The translations under genes were made by a program, and so were the position numbers. Shown here in pieces: positions 50,724-60,238 of a DNA stretch of 64,000 nucleotides (position 1 is its first letter; each line of letters begins with the position of its first letter). Source of the stretch: Pontibacillus sp. HMF3514 (lineage in GTDB: Bacteria; Bacillota; Bacilli; Bacillales; BH030062); assembly GCF_009858175.1 (NCBI RefSeq), contig NZ_CP047393.1, positions 558,001 to 622,000 of the forward strand, given 5' to 3'. Under the pieces are notes generated by a model. It saw only the letters and a program-made list of their open reading frames with translations. It searched no databases and was not told the origin of the DNA.

Positions 50724-51768
50724 TGTCTGTTTGAAAAGGTGTTGTACCTAAATATAAATTTGGATTAACAGGAACGTTGTGAACCCAGAAGGTGAAGTGC
50801 ATATGAGGTCCGGTAGAGAAACCGGTACTTCCGACTTTTCCGATGATGTCACCTTTTTCGACTTTATCTCCTGCTTCTACATTGAGCTCTGACATGTGAA
50901 TATACTGAGAGAACATATCCATACCGTGATCAATATAGACAGAGTTACCTGTTAGATGAAGGTTGTCGGCAAGTGCCACTACGCCATCATTTGTTGCTTT
51001 TACTGGCGTTCCTGTTGGTGCGGCCCAGTCAATAGCTGTATGACTGCCAGAGTATTCGCCATTTATATAGCGTGTGTAACCAAATGGTGTTGTTACAGGA
51101 CCCTCAATAGGTTTAATGAATGCCGAATCTGCAGGAAAGAGAAATTCATCAGCTGATTGACTTCGAGCTTTATCAATTTTAGCTTGGTCTTTCATGATTT
51201 GTTCCGTGTCCCGTGCAATGTTTTGGTTTTCTTCAGATACTTGAATGTATTGCGTTTCGAATGTTTTATCTTGAATCGTTAAGGTTTTATTGCCAATTGA
51301 ATAACTCCCAGAGTCTAAATTGATTGGGATAGGTAGGTACGTGTAATACCCGGTTCCAAAAGAGGTTAAGGTGTATTCTTTCCCTTGCCAGCTTACTTTT
51401 CCAGGCTTATTGTGGCGTACTAAAACGACATCGCCTCTTGATGCAACCTCAGGCATAATCGCCCATTCAGAATTCATAATACTTTCTGCGGTTTGATCAG
51501 TAGAAAAGTAGGCTGCTTCCATATTCGCTTTTTTTCGTTCTTGTAAAAGTCTTATCTCTTCTTGTTTTTGTTCCAGGGTAATTTCACGAATAACACCTGG
51601 GGCAAATGTTCCAAGAGAGGTTTCTCCATACTTTCCTGGAATGGTCGTTTTCGCTCCAGTCTGTGAAATAAATACAAAACCGATTAGTCCCATGAACAAT
51701 AGGGTGGTGAATACAGCAAAGGATTTCTTCCCCGTCTTATTTTTCTGCCTTCTCTTATGAGTGTTCAA
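50710..51768 (-). CDS. Membrane-anchored M23 (lysostaphin-type) peptidase
   Basis: 352 residues. A basic N-terminus and one membrane segment (about 16-36) anchor it outside. A helical linker (about 60-90) and a strand-rich middle precede the M23 domain (about 235-340). Metal ligands: SHTAIDWAAPTGTPV (His and Asp) and GPHMHFTFW (HxH). It probably cuts peptide crosslinks in the wall. Start: TTG at 51768, nine bases after AAGGAGG. Single gene. Confidence 0.85.
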   Translation of the reverse strand: MNTHKRRQKNKTGKKSFAVFTTLLFMGLIGFVFISQTGAKTTIPGKYGETSLGTFAPGVIREITLEQKQEEIRLLQERKKANMEAAYFSTDQTAESIMNSEWAIMPEVASRGDVVLVRHNKPGKVSWQGKEYTLTSFGTGYYTYLPIPINLDSGSYSIGNKTLTIQDKTFETQYIQVSEENQNIARDTEQIMKDQAKIDKARSQSADEFLFPADSAFIKPIEGPVTTPFGYTRYINGEYSGSHTAIDWAAPTGTPVKATNDGVVALADNLHLTGNSVYIDHGMDMFSQYIHMSELNVEAGDKVEKGDIIGKVGSTGFSTGPHMHFTFWVHNVPVNPNLYLGTTPFQTDKQVE

Positions 51769-51947
51769 AAGGGTTATGCCTCCTTAAAATATTCCCAAAA
51801 AGTACAAGTTCTTACATACTATTATCGCCAAAACATTTCCAGATGTAAACAAAACGGGCATGCTACTTAATAACTAAAATCAACAAAAATGATTTTCTCA
51901 GTCAATCTGATATAGTAGAGACAACGATGAATAAAAGGATGAACGAT

Positions 51948-52571
51948 ATGAACCATAAATCTATTCAGGATAAGCTAAAGTCAGCTACACCTAAGCTTAT
52001 TGGTCAGGATCATATTAAAAGGTACTCTCTTTTACTGCCACTTATAGAAAAAGAGGATGGAATGCATCTATTGTTTGAAGTTCGTTCTTTAAATATGCGG
52101 CGTCAGCCAGGTGAGGTTTGTTTTCCTGGAGGAAAAGTGGATGAGGAAGATGAGGATACGCAGTATACAGCTGTTCGTGAAGCGGTGGAAGAGCTAGGTG
52201 TTAGGAGAGATAGAATAAAGGATATTTACTCTTTCGGTTATATGGTGTCACCATTTGGAATGAAAGTAGATGCGTATGTGGGGTTTTTAAAGTGTGATGA
52301 ACAAGATTTAACCCCAAATCCAAAAGAGGTAGCAGAAGTTTTCACAGTTCCTTTGGATTTTCTTCTTAACACAGAGCCTGATATTCATTACATACAGATG
52401 GAGGTTCAGCCTGAAGGTGAATTTCCTTACCATCTAATTCCGAACGGAGAAAACTACAAGTGGTCCAAGAGACGTTATGCGGAGCATTTTTATTACTATG
52501 GTGACCAGGTGATTTGGGGATTGACGGCTCGTATTTTACATGACTTTATTCAAGAAATAAGGAAGCAATAA
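51948..52571 (+). CDS. Nudix hydrolase, CoA pyrophosphatase type
   Basis: About 207 residues. The signature upstream of the Nudix box (VRSLNMRRQPGEVCFPGGKV) is that of the NudL/UPF0035 CoA pyrophosphatases, and the box itself ends REAVEELGV. These split CoA or acyl-CoA to 4'-phosphopantetheine and 3',5'-ADP. ATG at 51948 lies eight bases after AAAGGA; ATG at 51927 lacks a site. Convergent with ectB; the shared terminator (52575-52609) separates them. Confidence 0.85.
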   Translation: MNHKSIQDKLKSATPKLIGQDHIKRYSLLLPLIEKEDGMHLLFEVRSLNMRRQPGEVCFPGGKVDEEDEDTQYTAVREAVEELGVRRDRIKDIYSFGYMVSPFGMKVDAYVGFLKCDEQDLTPNPKEVAEVFTVPLDFLLNTEPDIHYIQMEVQPEGEFPYHLIPNGENYKWSKRRYAEHFYYYGDQVIWGLTARILHDFIQEIRKQ

Positions 52572-52574
52572 AAT

Positions 52575-52609
52575 AAAGGTTGCCATTCATCTTAGAATGG
52601 CAACCTTTT
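52575..52609. terminator. Bidirectional terminator between the Nudix gene and ectB
   Basis: AAAGGTTGCCATTC (52575-52588) pairs perfectly with GAATGGCAACCTTT, flanked by A and T runs. Confidence 0.9.
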
Positions 52610-52624
52610 GTGGTTTTGTTCATA

Positions 52625-53905
52625 TTAAGAAGTAACTAATTCTTTTTCCTCTACAACTTCCTTAACAGCAGCTTCAATAATTTCAAAGCCTTTTTCTAGA
52701 GCTTTTTCATCAATGTTAATAGGTGGGAAAAGCTTAAATACTTCATCATTTGCTCCAGCTGTTTCCATAATAAGCCCTTTTTCAAATGCTAATGCAGCAA
52801 CTTTTTCAGAAAAACCTTCTTTGCTTACTGATATCCCTTGCATGATACCTCGGCCTTTACGTAGCCCTTTCATATCAGGGTACTTAGAAATCAGTCTATC
52901 TAAGAAGTGTGTGATTTTTTTAGCATTTTCTTGAATGTTTTTTTCAAAGGAAGGGTCTTTCCAATAATTCAGTGCTTCTGTTGCTGTTACAAACGCCATA
53001 TTGTTTCCACGGAATGTACCGTTATGTTCACCAGGTAGCCAATTGTCGTGCTCAGGCTTAATCAATGTGATGGCAAATGGTAGACCATAACCACTAAGGG
53101 ATTTAGACATACATACAATATCAGGTTGAATATTAGCTGGCTCGAAGCTGAAGAATGTTCCGGTTCTTCCCACACCTGCCTGAACATCATCAATGATCAG
53201 TAAGATTCCCCAACGTTTACATAAAGTTTCAAGTTTTTTCAGCCATTCAAAGCGAGCAGTGTTGAGCCCACCTTCTCCTTGAACGGTTTCTAAAATAACA
53301 GCTGCAGGGATTTCTATACCACTACCACTATCGTTTAAATAGTGCTCAAGGTAATCAATGGTATCAAATTCATGATCCATATAGTTGTCAAAAGGCATGG
53401 TAACTGCGTTCTGAAGGGGAATACCTGCACCTTTTCGTTTCATTGCATTACCTGTTACAGATAGTGATCCGATCGTCATGCCATGGAAACCGTTCGTAAA
53501 GCTAACCACTTCAGTACGACCCGTTACTTTTCGAGCAAGCTTTAACGCACTTTCTACAGTGTTTGTGCCAGTTGGTCCGGGGAACATGACTTTATATTCC
53601 AAGTTGCGAGGTTTAAGGATGGTTTCGTTAAATGTAGTTAAGAATTTCTCTTTAGTAGTAGAAGCCATGTCTAAGCTATGTGTAATGCCATCATTCGTAA
53701 TGTATTCGACTAGTTTTTCCTTCATGTTTGGATCATTATGACCGTAGTTTAATGCTCCAGCACCACTAAAGAAGTCTAAGTATTCTTTATGATTAACATC
53801 CCACAACTTATGTCCTTTTGCTTTCGTGAACTTAGTTGGGAAGCTTCGGCAATAGGAACGTACATTGGATTCAAGTTCTTCAAATACGTTTAAACTATTA
53901 TTCAT
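52625..53905 (-). CDS. ectB: Diaminobutyrate-2-oxoglutarate aminotransferase
   Basis: 426 residues, a class III PLP aminotransferase. It makes L-2,4-diaminobutyrate from aspartate semialdehyde, the first ectoine-specific step. The PLP lysine lies in [50 protein letters not shown] and [11 protein letters not shown] are characteristic of EctB. RBS AAGGAGG precedes the ATG. It follows ectA by about 40 bases, and the operon ends at the terminator, so ectC is not in it. Confidence 0.95.
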   Translation of the reverse strand: MNNSLNVFEELESNVRSYCRSFPTKFTKAKGHKLWDVNHKEYLDFFSGAGALNYGHNDPNMKEKLVEYITNDGITHSLDMASTTKEKFLTTFNETILKPRNLEYKVMFPGPTGTNTVESALKLARKVTGRTEVVSFTNGFHGMTIGSLSVTGNAMKRKGAGIPLQNAVTMPFDNYMDHEFDTIDYLEHYLNDSGSGIEIPAAVILETVQGEGGLNTARFEWLKKLETLCKRWGILLIIDDVQAGVGRTGTFFSFEPANIQPDIVCMSKSLSGYGLPFAITLIKPEHDNWLPGEHNGTFRGNNMAFVTATEALNYWKDPSFEKNIQENAKKITHFLDRLISKYPDMKGLRKGRGIMQGISVSKEGFSEKVAALAFEKGLIMETAGANDEVFKLFPPINIDEKALEKGFEIIEAAVKEVVEEKELVTS

Positions 53906-53947
53906 TTAAGATCGTCCTCCTTGAATTTTTCGTCATTCTTGTGCTTT

Positions 53948-54457
53948 TTATGAAAAGGGGCCAATACGAAAGGTGAGTTCTTCTTCATGTCCTTCTCCAG
54001 GGAACAATTCCTCAGGAAAACCGGTTGTCACTTCACACGTTGTTTCATGGTCACGAGCGAAGCGTTTAAATAATGATTTAGATGCTTCATTTGATGGGGT
54101 GACTGTGGCTTCCATGTAGCAAACATATTTGCAGCTTTCGCGCTCCACTAACGTATTTAACATTTTCGATGCTATGCCATTGCCACGGTAAGAAGAGTCG
54201 ATCCCAATTTGCCAAATGAAAATAACATTACTTCGTTGGGGTGGGATAAAAGCTGTTATAAAACCAACTAGTTTATCTTTTTCCTTAGCAACTACACAGG
54301 TTTCGGAAAAATATTCACACATCATTAGGTATTTATAGGGAGAGTTTTGATCGAGGGATGAGTTGTTAACAAGCTCCCACATGGATGTTCCATCTTCAAC
54401 ACTTGGTATATCATATGTTACTTGATCAACAATAGGGGATTCAGTTTTCGAGGTCAT
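53948..54457 (-). CDS. ectA: Diaminobutyrate acetyltransferase
   Basis: 169 residues, a GNAT enzyme. It acetylates diaminobutyrate to N-gamma-acetyl-diaminobutyrate. DIPSVEDGTSMWELV opens the family pattern; SPYKYLMMCEYFSETCVVAK, the acetyl-CoA loop GIDSSYRGNGIASKML and TPSNEASKSLFKRFA follow. ATG at 54457, six bases after AGGTGAT. Its untranslated leader is about 90 bases long. Confidence 0.9.
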   Translation of the reverse strand: MTSKTESPIVDQVTYDIPSVEDGTSMWELVNNSSLDQNSPYKYLMMCEYFSETCVVAKEKDKLVGFITAFIPPQRSNVIFIWQIGIDSSYRGNGIASKMLNTLVERESCKYVCYMEATVTPSNEASKSLFKRFARDHETTCEVTTGFPEELFPGEGHEEELTFRIGPFS

Positions 54458-54550
54458 ATTGGATCACCTGCAATGATATCAAAGATTTTAATAGTGTTTT
54501 CCTCCTTTAAAGTTTATAGGTACATATTGAACAAGGCAGGGTGTTTTGAG

Positions 54551-54579
54551 GTGTAATAAACCAAATTATTCCTTGTCAA
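54551..54579 (-). promoter_or_regulatory. Probable promoter of ectAB
   Basis: On the minus strand: TTGACA (54574-54579), 17-base spacer, TTACAC (54551-54556). The -35 is perfect, the -10 poor, which fits a promoter needing induction. The 54580-54899 region is AT-rich; it must also hold the kinase promoter, which I cannot place. Confidence 0.5.
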
Positions 54580-54899
54580 TGTTTATATAATAGTGTGATG
54601 GAGTAAGATTATCAAACTAGTTATATCGTGATTATATGACTTAATAGCGATTGAACCATGATTCATGCATTCTCACGTTGTATTTAGTTTAAATATCAAA
54701 GAGTACGTTAAGAATACATTGAATTGATTCATTTATGGCATGATTGTATATATTTTCAAAGAGTATAATTTTATAAAATACAGCTTTCCTATACAAATTA
54801 TTATTGTATAAGCGTCTGAAAATTTTTAAAATAAATGATGAGTATATATGGTGGACTCATTCTAATTTTAAAAGGAAATGTAAGGATTGGGGTGTAATA

Positions 54900-57011
54900 T
54901 TGCGAGATCTAATCCACTCGAAACTAACAAAGCGTTATTTAATCGTTGCTATTATTGTTGCAATTGTTTCTTTAACTGCAATCTATTATTTTACGACCCA
55001 ATTACTTTTCCATTCCATGAGAGAGGAAATTGAGTATCGAAATGATTTGATGGCTAAATCGATCAGTAAAAAAACGAGCTTTATGTTTGAGAAAATGGTC
55101 AATGATGCGCGAGTTATTTCTGAGTTTTATCGTATAAATGATAATCAAGATTTATATAGAGAAGAAATGGAACGAATTATTGTCCATAATCCACTCTATC
55201 TATATATGAATATTATTGATGAATCAGGAGAGCCAGTATCAACCATTCCAAATGTTCATTCCAGTTCTGCCTCCTATAAGCAAATTGTAGAACGGTTAGA
55301 ATGGAGCAAAACTTTCTATATCTCAAATCTAATAAAATTAGATGATGGTAGAAGTACTATTGCTCTAGGTTACCCTATCCTTGACGAGACAGGGGCCTAT
55401 AAAGGTGCGGTAATTGGATATGTAAACTTACATGTCTTGTCTGAGTACTTAAGACAGGTTAAGTTAGGAAAGAAAGGTGTTAACGCGTTAATTGATCAAA
55501 ATGGTACCATTATTGCACATACGAATGACTATTATTTAGGGAAGTCATTAAGGAGTCCTACCTTAAAAAATTATTTATATAAAAGTCGATTCGGAATTTG
55601 GCGTGGAGAATTATTTGGAAGTGAAATGCTGTTAGCTTATCGTCCTATAGAGTCAGGGGGATTTGGACTCATTGTGGGTGAGTCTACAGACCAAGCATTG
55701 TTGCCTGCCAATAATGTTCAATCTGTACTTCTGCGCGGATTTATCATAGCATTACTGGTTACCGTTTTGTTCACATTTGTTGGGGTATCAAGGGTGGTTA
55801 AACCTATTACGAAGTTAACAAATCAAGCACATCAATATAAAGAGGGAAGACGATCAAGTTTCGACCTTATTGAGACAGGGGATGAGATTGAAAACTTATC
55901 CTTTACAATGAATGAAATGGCTAGTGATTTGAGGGATAAAGAGAGAAGGCTCTTTTATATCTTGGAATCTGTCCCGTATGGTGTAATCACAACTGACCAA
56001 GAGGGGCGGGTCATGACTTTTAATAAAGGGGCAGAACAGCTCACTCTATATAAACGAGAAGAAGCATTAGGGAAATATATTATTGATCTTCCATTGAAGG
56101 CAACCAAACATGAGTTTATTTCGTGGAAAACGTTAAAAGAGGGAAAGCAATTTCATGAACTCGAAAGCTACATATATGACAAAGAAGGAAAAAAACATGA
56201 CGTTCGAATGTATTCTTCTTTATTCACTGGTGATGAGAATCAAATTATTGGAGCCATCCTTGTCATACGTGATGTGGAAGAGATCAAAAAGTTAGAGGAG
56301 TTCTTAAGGCAAAGCGAACGTCTAGCTTCACTTGGACAGTTAACTGCAGGGATTGCTCATGAAATTAAAAACCCGATTAGCATCATTCAAGCTGCAACAG
56401 AGGCAATTCAATTCGATTTATCTGAAGAAGAAATTGATGAAGATCTAATTAATGAGATGACCGATGACATACTCGAAACCTCTGAGAGGTTAAATGATTT
56501 ACTTGCTGATTTCTTGAAAATGTCTAGAGGTGATATGACTGAGAACAGGGAAAAAGTTAATCTTGTTGTATTATTAAATGAGATACTCTCGTTATTACGT
56601 AACCAATTTGAAGATCGTAGAATTCAGTTGGAAAAAGATTATGGAGTAGAAGAGGCTTATGTGCTTGGGGATTCTAGTCATCTTTCACAGGTATTCTTAA
56701 ATATGATCTTAAATGGGATTCAAGCTATTGAAAGTCAGGGTACCTTTAAAGTGAAAATATCAGATCAAGAAACGGAATGGAATATTGAGTTAGAGGACAA
56801 TGGTGGAGGAATACCTGAATCTCATTTAAATTGGATCTTTACTCCTTTTTATACAACTAAGAACGAAGGAACAGGTTTAGGGCTATCCATAGCACATGAA
56901 ATTGTAACTCAACATGGTGGAAAAGTAGAAGCTTCCTCAGAAGGGGACCATACAACTATGAAGATTCAGTTGCCGAAGATTAAGCACCAAAGTGAAGGGG
57001 AGGATGAGTAA
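54900..57011 (+). CDS. Membrane sensor histidine kinase, NtrB/AtoS type
   Basis: About 703 residues. A membrane segment (13-37) is followed by an extracellular sensor region (about 40-275, dCache-like, YLYMNIIDESGEPVSTIPN), a second segment (about 279-300) and a HAMP-like linker. A PAS domain (about 350-450, ILESVPYGVITTDQEGRV), HisKA with AGIAHEIKNPISI (His about 487) and an ATPase domain with NMILNGIQAIE, DNGGGIP and GTGLGLSIAHE complete it. TTG at 54900 has GGGGTG five bases before it and no upstream ATG with a site. Stop overlaps the regulator start by one base. Confidence 0.85.
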   Translation: MRDLIHSKLTKRYLIVAIIVAIVSLTAIYYFTTQLLFHSMREEIEYRNDLMAKSISKKTSFMFEKMVNDARVISEFYRINDNQDLYREEMERIIVHNPLYLYMNIIDESGEPVSTIPNVHSSSASYKQIVERLEWSKTFYISNLIKLDDGRSTIALGYPILDETGAYKGAVIGYVNLHVLSEYLRQVKLGKKGVNALIDQNGTIIAHTNDYYLGKSLRSPTLKNYLYKSRFGIWRGELFGSEMLLAYRPIESGGFGLIVGESTDQALLPANNVQSVLLRGFIIALLVTVLFTFVGVSRVVKPITKLTNQAHQYKEGRRSSFDLIETGDEIENLSFTMNEMASDLRDKERRLFYILESVPYGVITTDQEGRVMTFNKGAEQLTLYKREEALGKYIIDLPLKATKHEFISWKTLKEGKQFHELESYIYDKEGKKHDVRMYSSLFTGDENQIIGAILVIRDVEEIKKLEEFLRQSERLASLGQLTAGIAHEIKNPISIIQAATEAIQFDLSEEEIDEDLINEMTDDILETSERLNDLLADFLKMSRGDMTENREKVNLVVLLNEILSLLRNQFEDRRIQLEKDYGVEEAYVLGDSSHLSQVFLNMILNGIQAIESQGTFKVKISDQETEWNIELEDNGGGIPESHLNWIFTPFYTTKNEGTGLGLSIAHEIVTQHGGKVEASSEGDHTTMKIQLPKIKHQSEGEDE

Positions 57012-58363
57012 TGGAGCGCATTTTACTGGTAGATGATGAACCGAAAATCCTGAAAATTTTTCACTCGTCCTTAACCAAAAAAGGTTATGATGTTCAAACA
57101 GCAGCGAATGGACAAGAGGCTAGAAATAAAATATTAGAACATGACCCTGAGTTAGTCTTCCTTGATCTCAAGCTTCCTGACACAAGTGGATTAGAATTGC
57201 TTGAAGAATTCAGAGGAATGTATCCTAACAAGGTTTATATTATGATGACTGCCTATGGAAATGTAGAAAATGCTGTGGCTGCAATGAAGGTAGGAGCTTT
57301 CGATTATATAATTAAACCAATTAAATTAAATGAGTTATTGGTTGTCATTCAGAAAGCCTCAGATTGGCTAACAGTGAATCAAGAAAACCAATGCTTAAAG
57401 GAAAAATTACATAGAATTGAGACTTCCAATGAGTTACTTGGCATTAGCAGTATAATGAAACGAATTTATCAGCTAGTTCAACGAGTGGCTCCAACTGACG
57501 CAAGTGTTTTATTACAGGGAGAAAGCGGGACAGGAAAAAGCAAAGTAGCTCAAATGATACACGAACAAAGTGAACGAAGGAATGCTCCCTTTGTTCCAGT
57601 CAATTGTGCATCCATACCTGAACAACTTCTAGAAAGTGAATTATTTGGACACGAAAAAGGGTCATTCACCGGGGCAACCTCTACACGTAAGGGGAAATTT
57701 GAAGCGGCCAATGGAGGTACGATTTTTTTAGATGAGATAGGTGAAATTTCTACAGCATTTCAGGCAAAATTACTTCAAGTGACCCAAGATAAATCCTTCA
57801 TGCGCGTAGGAAGTGACAAATTACAGACTGTTGATGTGAGGATAATAACAGCAACTAATAAAGACCTTAAAGAGTTAGTGAATCTCAAAGAATTTCGTGA
57901 AGACTTGTTTTATCGTCTAAATATTGTAGATATTTTTATTCCTCCACTCAGAGAACGTAGAGATGATATACCGATGCTTGTAGAGAGTTTTTTAGAATAT
58001 CATCGGCAGAAACACAGTAAAAATTTTCAGGCTTCAACTAAATTAATAAATCTTCTTATGGATTATCATTGGCCTGGTAATGTACGTGAGCTTCAAAATG
58101 CTATAGAGCGAGCAGTTGTTCTTTGTCCTGGAGCTCAATTGTCAATTGATGACTTCCCCCAAGAGATTAGGGAAAGAAAACAGAACTCAACAGTGTCGAA
58201 AAGCTTGTCATTACCTGAACGAATCGCAGATGAAGAAAAGAGAATGATTTTGGAAGCTCTTGATGAAGGACTTGGCCAACCAGCAGCAGCTGCCAAAAGG
58301 TTAGGGATTTCACGACAGAGTCTTCTTTATAAAATGAACAAATATTTTTCAGAAGATGGGTAA
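57011..58363 (+). CDS. Sigma-54-dependent response regulator, NtrC family
   Basis: 450 residues. Receiver domain with phosphoacceptor Asp52 in LVFLDLKLPD. AAA+ domain (about 140-375) with Walker A GESGTGKS (170-177), the sigma-54 contact loop as GSFTGA (217-222, normally GAFTGA) and Walker B GGTIFLDE. The C-terminal Fis-type HTH (about 415-448) has AAAKRLGISRQSLLYKM. Phosphorylated by the preceding kinase, it should activate the sigma-54 promoter at 58504. Confidence 0.9.
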   Translation: MERILLVDDEPKILKIFHSSLTKKGYDVQTAANGQEARNKILEHDPELVFLDLKLPDTSGLELLEEFRGMYPNKVYIMMTAYGNVENAVAAMKVGAFDYIIKPIKLNELLVVIQKASDWLTVNQENQCLKEKLHRIETSNELLGISSIMKRIYQLVQRVAPTDASVLLQGESGTGKSKVAQMIHEQSERRNAPFVPVNCASIPEQLLESELFGHEKGSFTGATSTRKGKFEAANGGTIFLDEIGEISTAFQAKLLQVTQDKSFMRVGSDKLQTVDVRIITATNKDLKELVNLKEFREDLFYRLNIVDIFIPPLRERRDDIPMLVESFLEYHRQKHSKNFQASTKLINLLMDYHWPGNVRELQNAIERAVVLCPGAQLSIDDFPQEIRERKQNSTVSKSLSLPERIADEEKRMILEALDEGLGQPAAAAKRLGISRQSLLYKMNKYFSEDG

Positions 58364-58365
58364 AA

Positions 58366-58398
58366 AAAAGCTACTAACTTGATGGTTAGTAGCTTTTT
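58366..58398 (+). terminator. Terminator of the two-component operon
   Basis: AGCTACTAAC (58369-58378) pairs with GTTAGTAGCT (58385-58394), flanked by A and T runs. Confidence 0.85.
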
Positions 58399-58424
58399 AA
58401 ATGGAATTTTTTCACTAAGTCATT

Positions 58425-58467
58425 TTTGTAAAAAGTTTTTTACAAAGTTCCATAAAGTTTTTACGAA
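58425..58467 (+). promoter_or_regulatory. Two putative activator-binding palindromes
   Basis: Site 1 (58425-58446) is a perfect palindrome: TTTGTAAAAA, a GT centre, TTTTTACAAA. Site 2 (about 58448-58467) repeats the pattern less exactly, ending AGTTTTTACGAAA. They lie 60-80 bases before the sigma-54 promoter, the usual place for an NtrC-type activator. Confidence 0.65.
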
Positions 58468-58503
58468 ATAATTTTAAAAATTCTGATAAATGAGGGTTTT
58501 ATG

Positions 58504-58520
58504 TTGGCATGAAATTTGCA
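58504..58520 (+). promoter_or_regulatory. Sigma-54 (SigL) promoter
   Basis: TTGGCATGAAATTTGCA: GG at 58506-58507 and GC at 58518-58519 with exactly ten bases between, matching YTGGCAC-N5-TTGCW closely. Confidence 0.9.
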
Positions 58521-58555
58521 TTATTAATTGGTAACAGGATAGAGGGGGTGAAACG

Positions 58556-59206
58556 ATGGAGATTCTAGAATTTATTCAATCTAACTGGGTTGAATTGCTC
58601 AACTTAACCGTAGAGCACATCAAGTTGGTAGGACTAGCAGTCGGAATTTCAGTTTTAACAGGAGTCCCTTTTGGGATTTATATTTCTCAACATGAGTCTT
58701 TAGCGAACTTAGTTTTAGCTATTGCAGGAATTATTATGACAATTCCAAGTATAGCCTTATTTGGACTCATGATTCCTCTTTTTTCATTAATTAATCAAGG
58801 AATTGGGTTTGTGCCAGCAATTGTAGCTTTAATTCTATATTCTCAACTGCCTATAATCCGTAATACGTATATTGCGATTAAAAATGTTGATCCAAATACA
58901 AAGGATGCAGCAGTTGGAATGGGGATGACCACGAAACAACGTCTCTTCAAGGTGGAAATTCCATTAGCCCTCCCAGTAATTATGGCAGGTGTAAGAATGG
59001 CCATTGTATTGACAATCGGTATTTGTGCCATTGCTGCTTACATAGGGGCTGGAGGATTAGGAATGTACATTGCAAGAGGTATATCTACGAGTTACACAAC
59101 GATGGTGCAGGTTGGTGCAATTTCTGTTGCTTTGTTAGCCATATCCGTAGATTTTGCCTTAGGCGTATTGCAAAAAAGGCTGTCATACAAAGGAGTAAAA
59201 TCATAA
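58556..59206 (+). CDS. ABC importer permease, OpuC/glycine-betaine type (first)
   Basis: 216 residues with about five or six membrane segments. The EAA-type loop reads AAVGMGMTTKQRLFKVEIPLA, and the family signature AYIGAGGLGMYIARGI is near the end. It forms half of the membrane channel with the second permease (60239). First gene after the sigma-54 promoter; ATG at 58556 follows AGGGGGTG. Confidence 0.9.
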   Translation: MEILEFIQSNWVELLNLTVEHIKLVGLAVGISVLTGVPFGIYISQHESLANLVLAIAGIIMTIPSIALFGLMIPLFSLINQGIGFVPAIVALILYSQLPIIRNTYIAIKNVDPNTKDAAVGMGMTTKQRLFKVEIPLALPVIMAGVRMAIVLTIGICAIAAYIGAGGLGMYIARGISTSYTTMVQVGAISVALLAISVDFALGVLQKRLSYKGVKS

Positions 59207-59224
59207 CAGGTAGGTGAGTAAAGA

Positions 59225-60226
59225 TTGATTCATTTTAAAGATGTGTCGAAAGTTTATAAATCAGCTGAAAAAGAGGTCACAGCAGTTGATCAGATTAATT
59301 TACATGTAGATGAAGGAGAAACTTGTGTCTTTTTAGGGCCCTCAGGCTGTGGAAAAACTACACTCCTAAGAATGGTAAATCGACTTATTTCAATAACGGA
59401 TGGGACGATTGAAGTTAATGGGAAAAACATTAAAGATATGGATACCATCAAACTTAGACGGTCAATTGGGTATGTCATTCAACAAAATGGGTTGTTTCCA
59501 AATATGACTATTGAGGATAACATTTGTGTTGTTCCGAAAATGTTAGGATGGGATCAATCTAAAATAAAAACAAGGTACAATGACTTAATGGAGATGATGG
59601 GGCTTAATCCAGATGAATTCAGAAAGCGCTTTCCTTTTGAGCTGTCAGGTGGGCAACAACAGAGAGTTGGTGTAGCCCGTGCATTAGCAGGCGATCCCCC
59701 TGTCATGTTAATGGATGAACCATTCGGCGCATTGGACCCAGTGATTCGTGAGCACCTTCAGAATGAATTTAAACGAATTCAAAAGGATTTAAAGAAAACC
59801 ATCTTGTTTGTAAGTCATGATGTAGATGAAGCTTTAAGACTTGGAGATAAAATAGCGATCTTTGATTCAGGAAAGCTTATGCAACATGATACACCTGATC
59901 AAATCCTATCTAATCCCAAAAATGATAAGGTCGTAGAATTCATTGGGCAGGATCGCATGTTGAAGCGTTTAACTTTATTAAAAGTTGAAGATCTTATGTC
60001 ACATATTGTGGGTTTTCAAACTAGACATGGTGGAGAACTAAACAATGATATTCCAACCGTTTCTAGTCAAGATACCCTGAAAACTGCACTTTCTCTTTTA
60101 CTTGCTAGTCCGGTTGGTGAAGCAAAAGTTGTAGATGAATTTCAAAATGTTTTAGGGGTTATAAAGGTTTCAGATTTTGATCAGTTAACGAATGTTCATC
60201 CTGATCAGTTATTAGCTGCAAGGTAA
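59225..60226 (+). CDS. ABC importer ATPase, OpuCA-like
   Basis: 333 residues. Walker A GPSGCGKTT, signature LSGGQQQRVGVARAL, Walker B VMLMDEPFGALDPV, and an H-loop in FVSHDVDEALRLGD. One CBS-like segment (about 275-325) remains at the C-terminus, fewer than the usual tandem pair. Energises uptake through the two permeases. TTG start at 59225 after AGGTGAG. Confidence 0.9.
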   Translation: MIHFKDVSKVYKSAEKEVTAVDQINLHVDEGETCVFLGPSGCGKTTLLRMVNRLISITDGTIEVNGKNIKDMDTIKLRRSIGYVIQQNGLFPNMTIEDNICVVPKMLGWDQSKIKTRYNDLMEMMGLNPDEFRKRFPFELSGGQQQRVGVARALAGDPPVMLMDEPFGALDPVIREHLQNEFKRIQKDLKKTILFVSHDVDEALRLGDKIAIFDSGKLMQHDTPDQILSNPKNDKVVEFIGQDRMLKRLTLLKVEDLMSHIVGFQTRHGGELNNDIPTVSSQDTLKTALSLLLASPVGEAKVVDEFQNVLGVIKVSDFDQLTNVHPDQLLAAR

Positions 60227-60238
60227 GGAGGGATAAAG

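Noticed and set aside
54458-54500. ATT-initiated leader frame ending on the ectA start codon
   Set aside because: ATT starts are very rare, and ectA has its own ribosome site.
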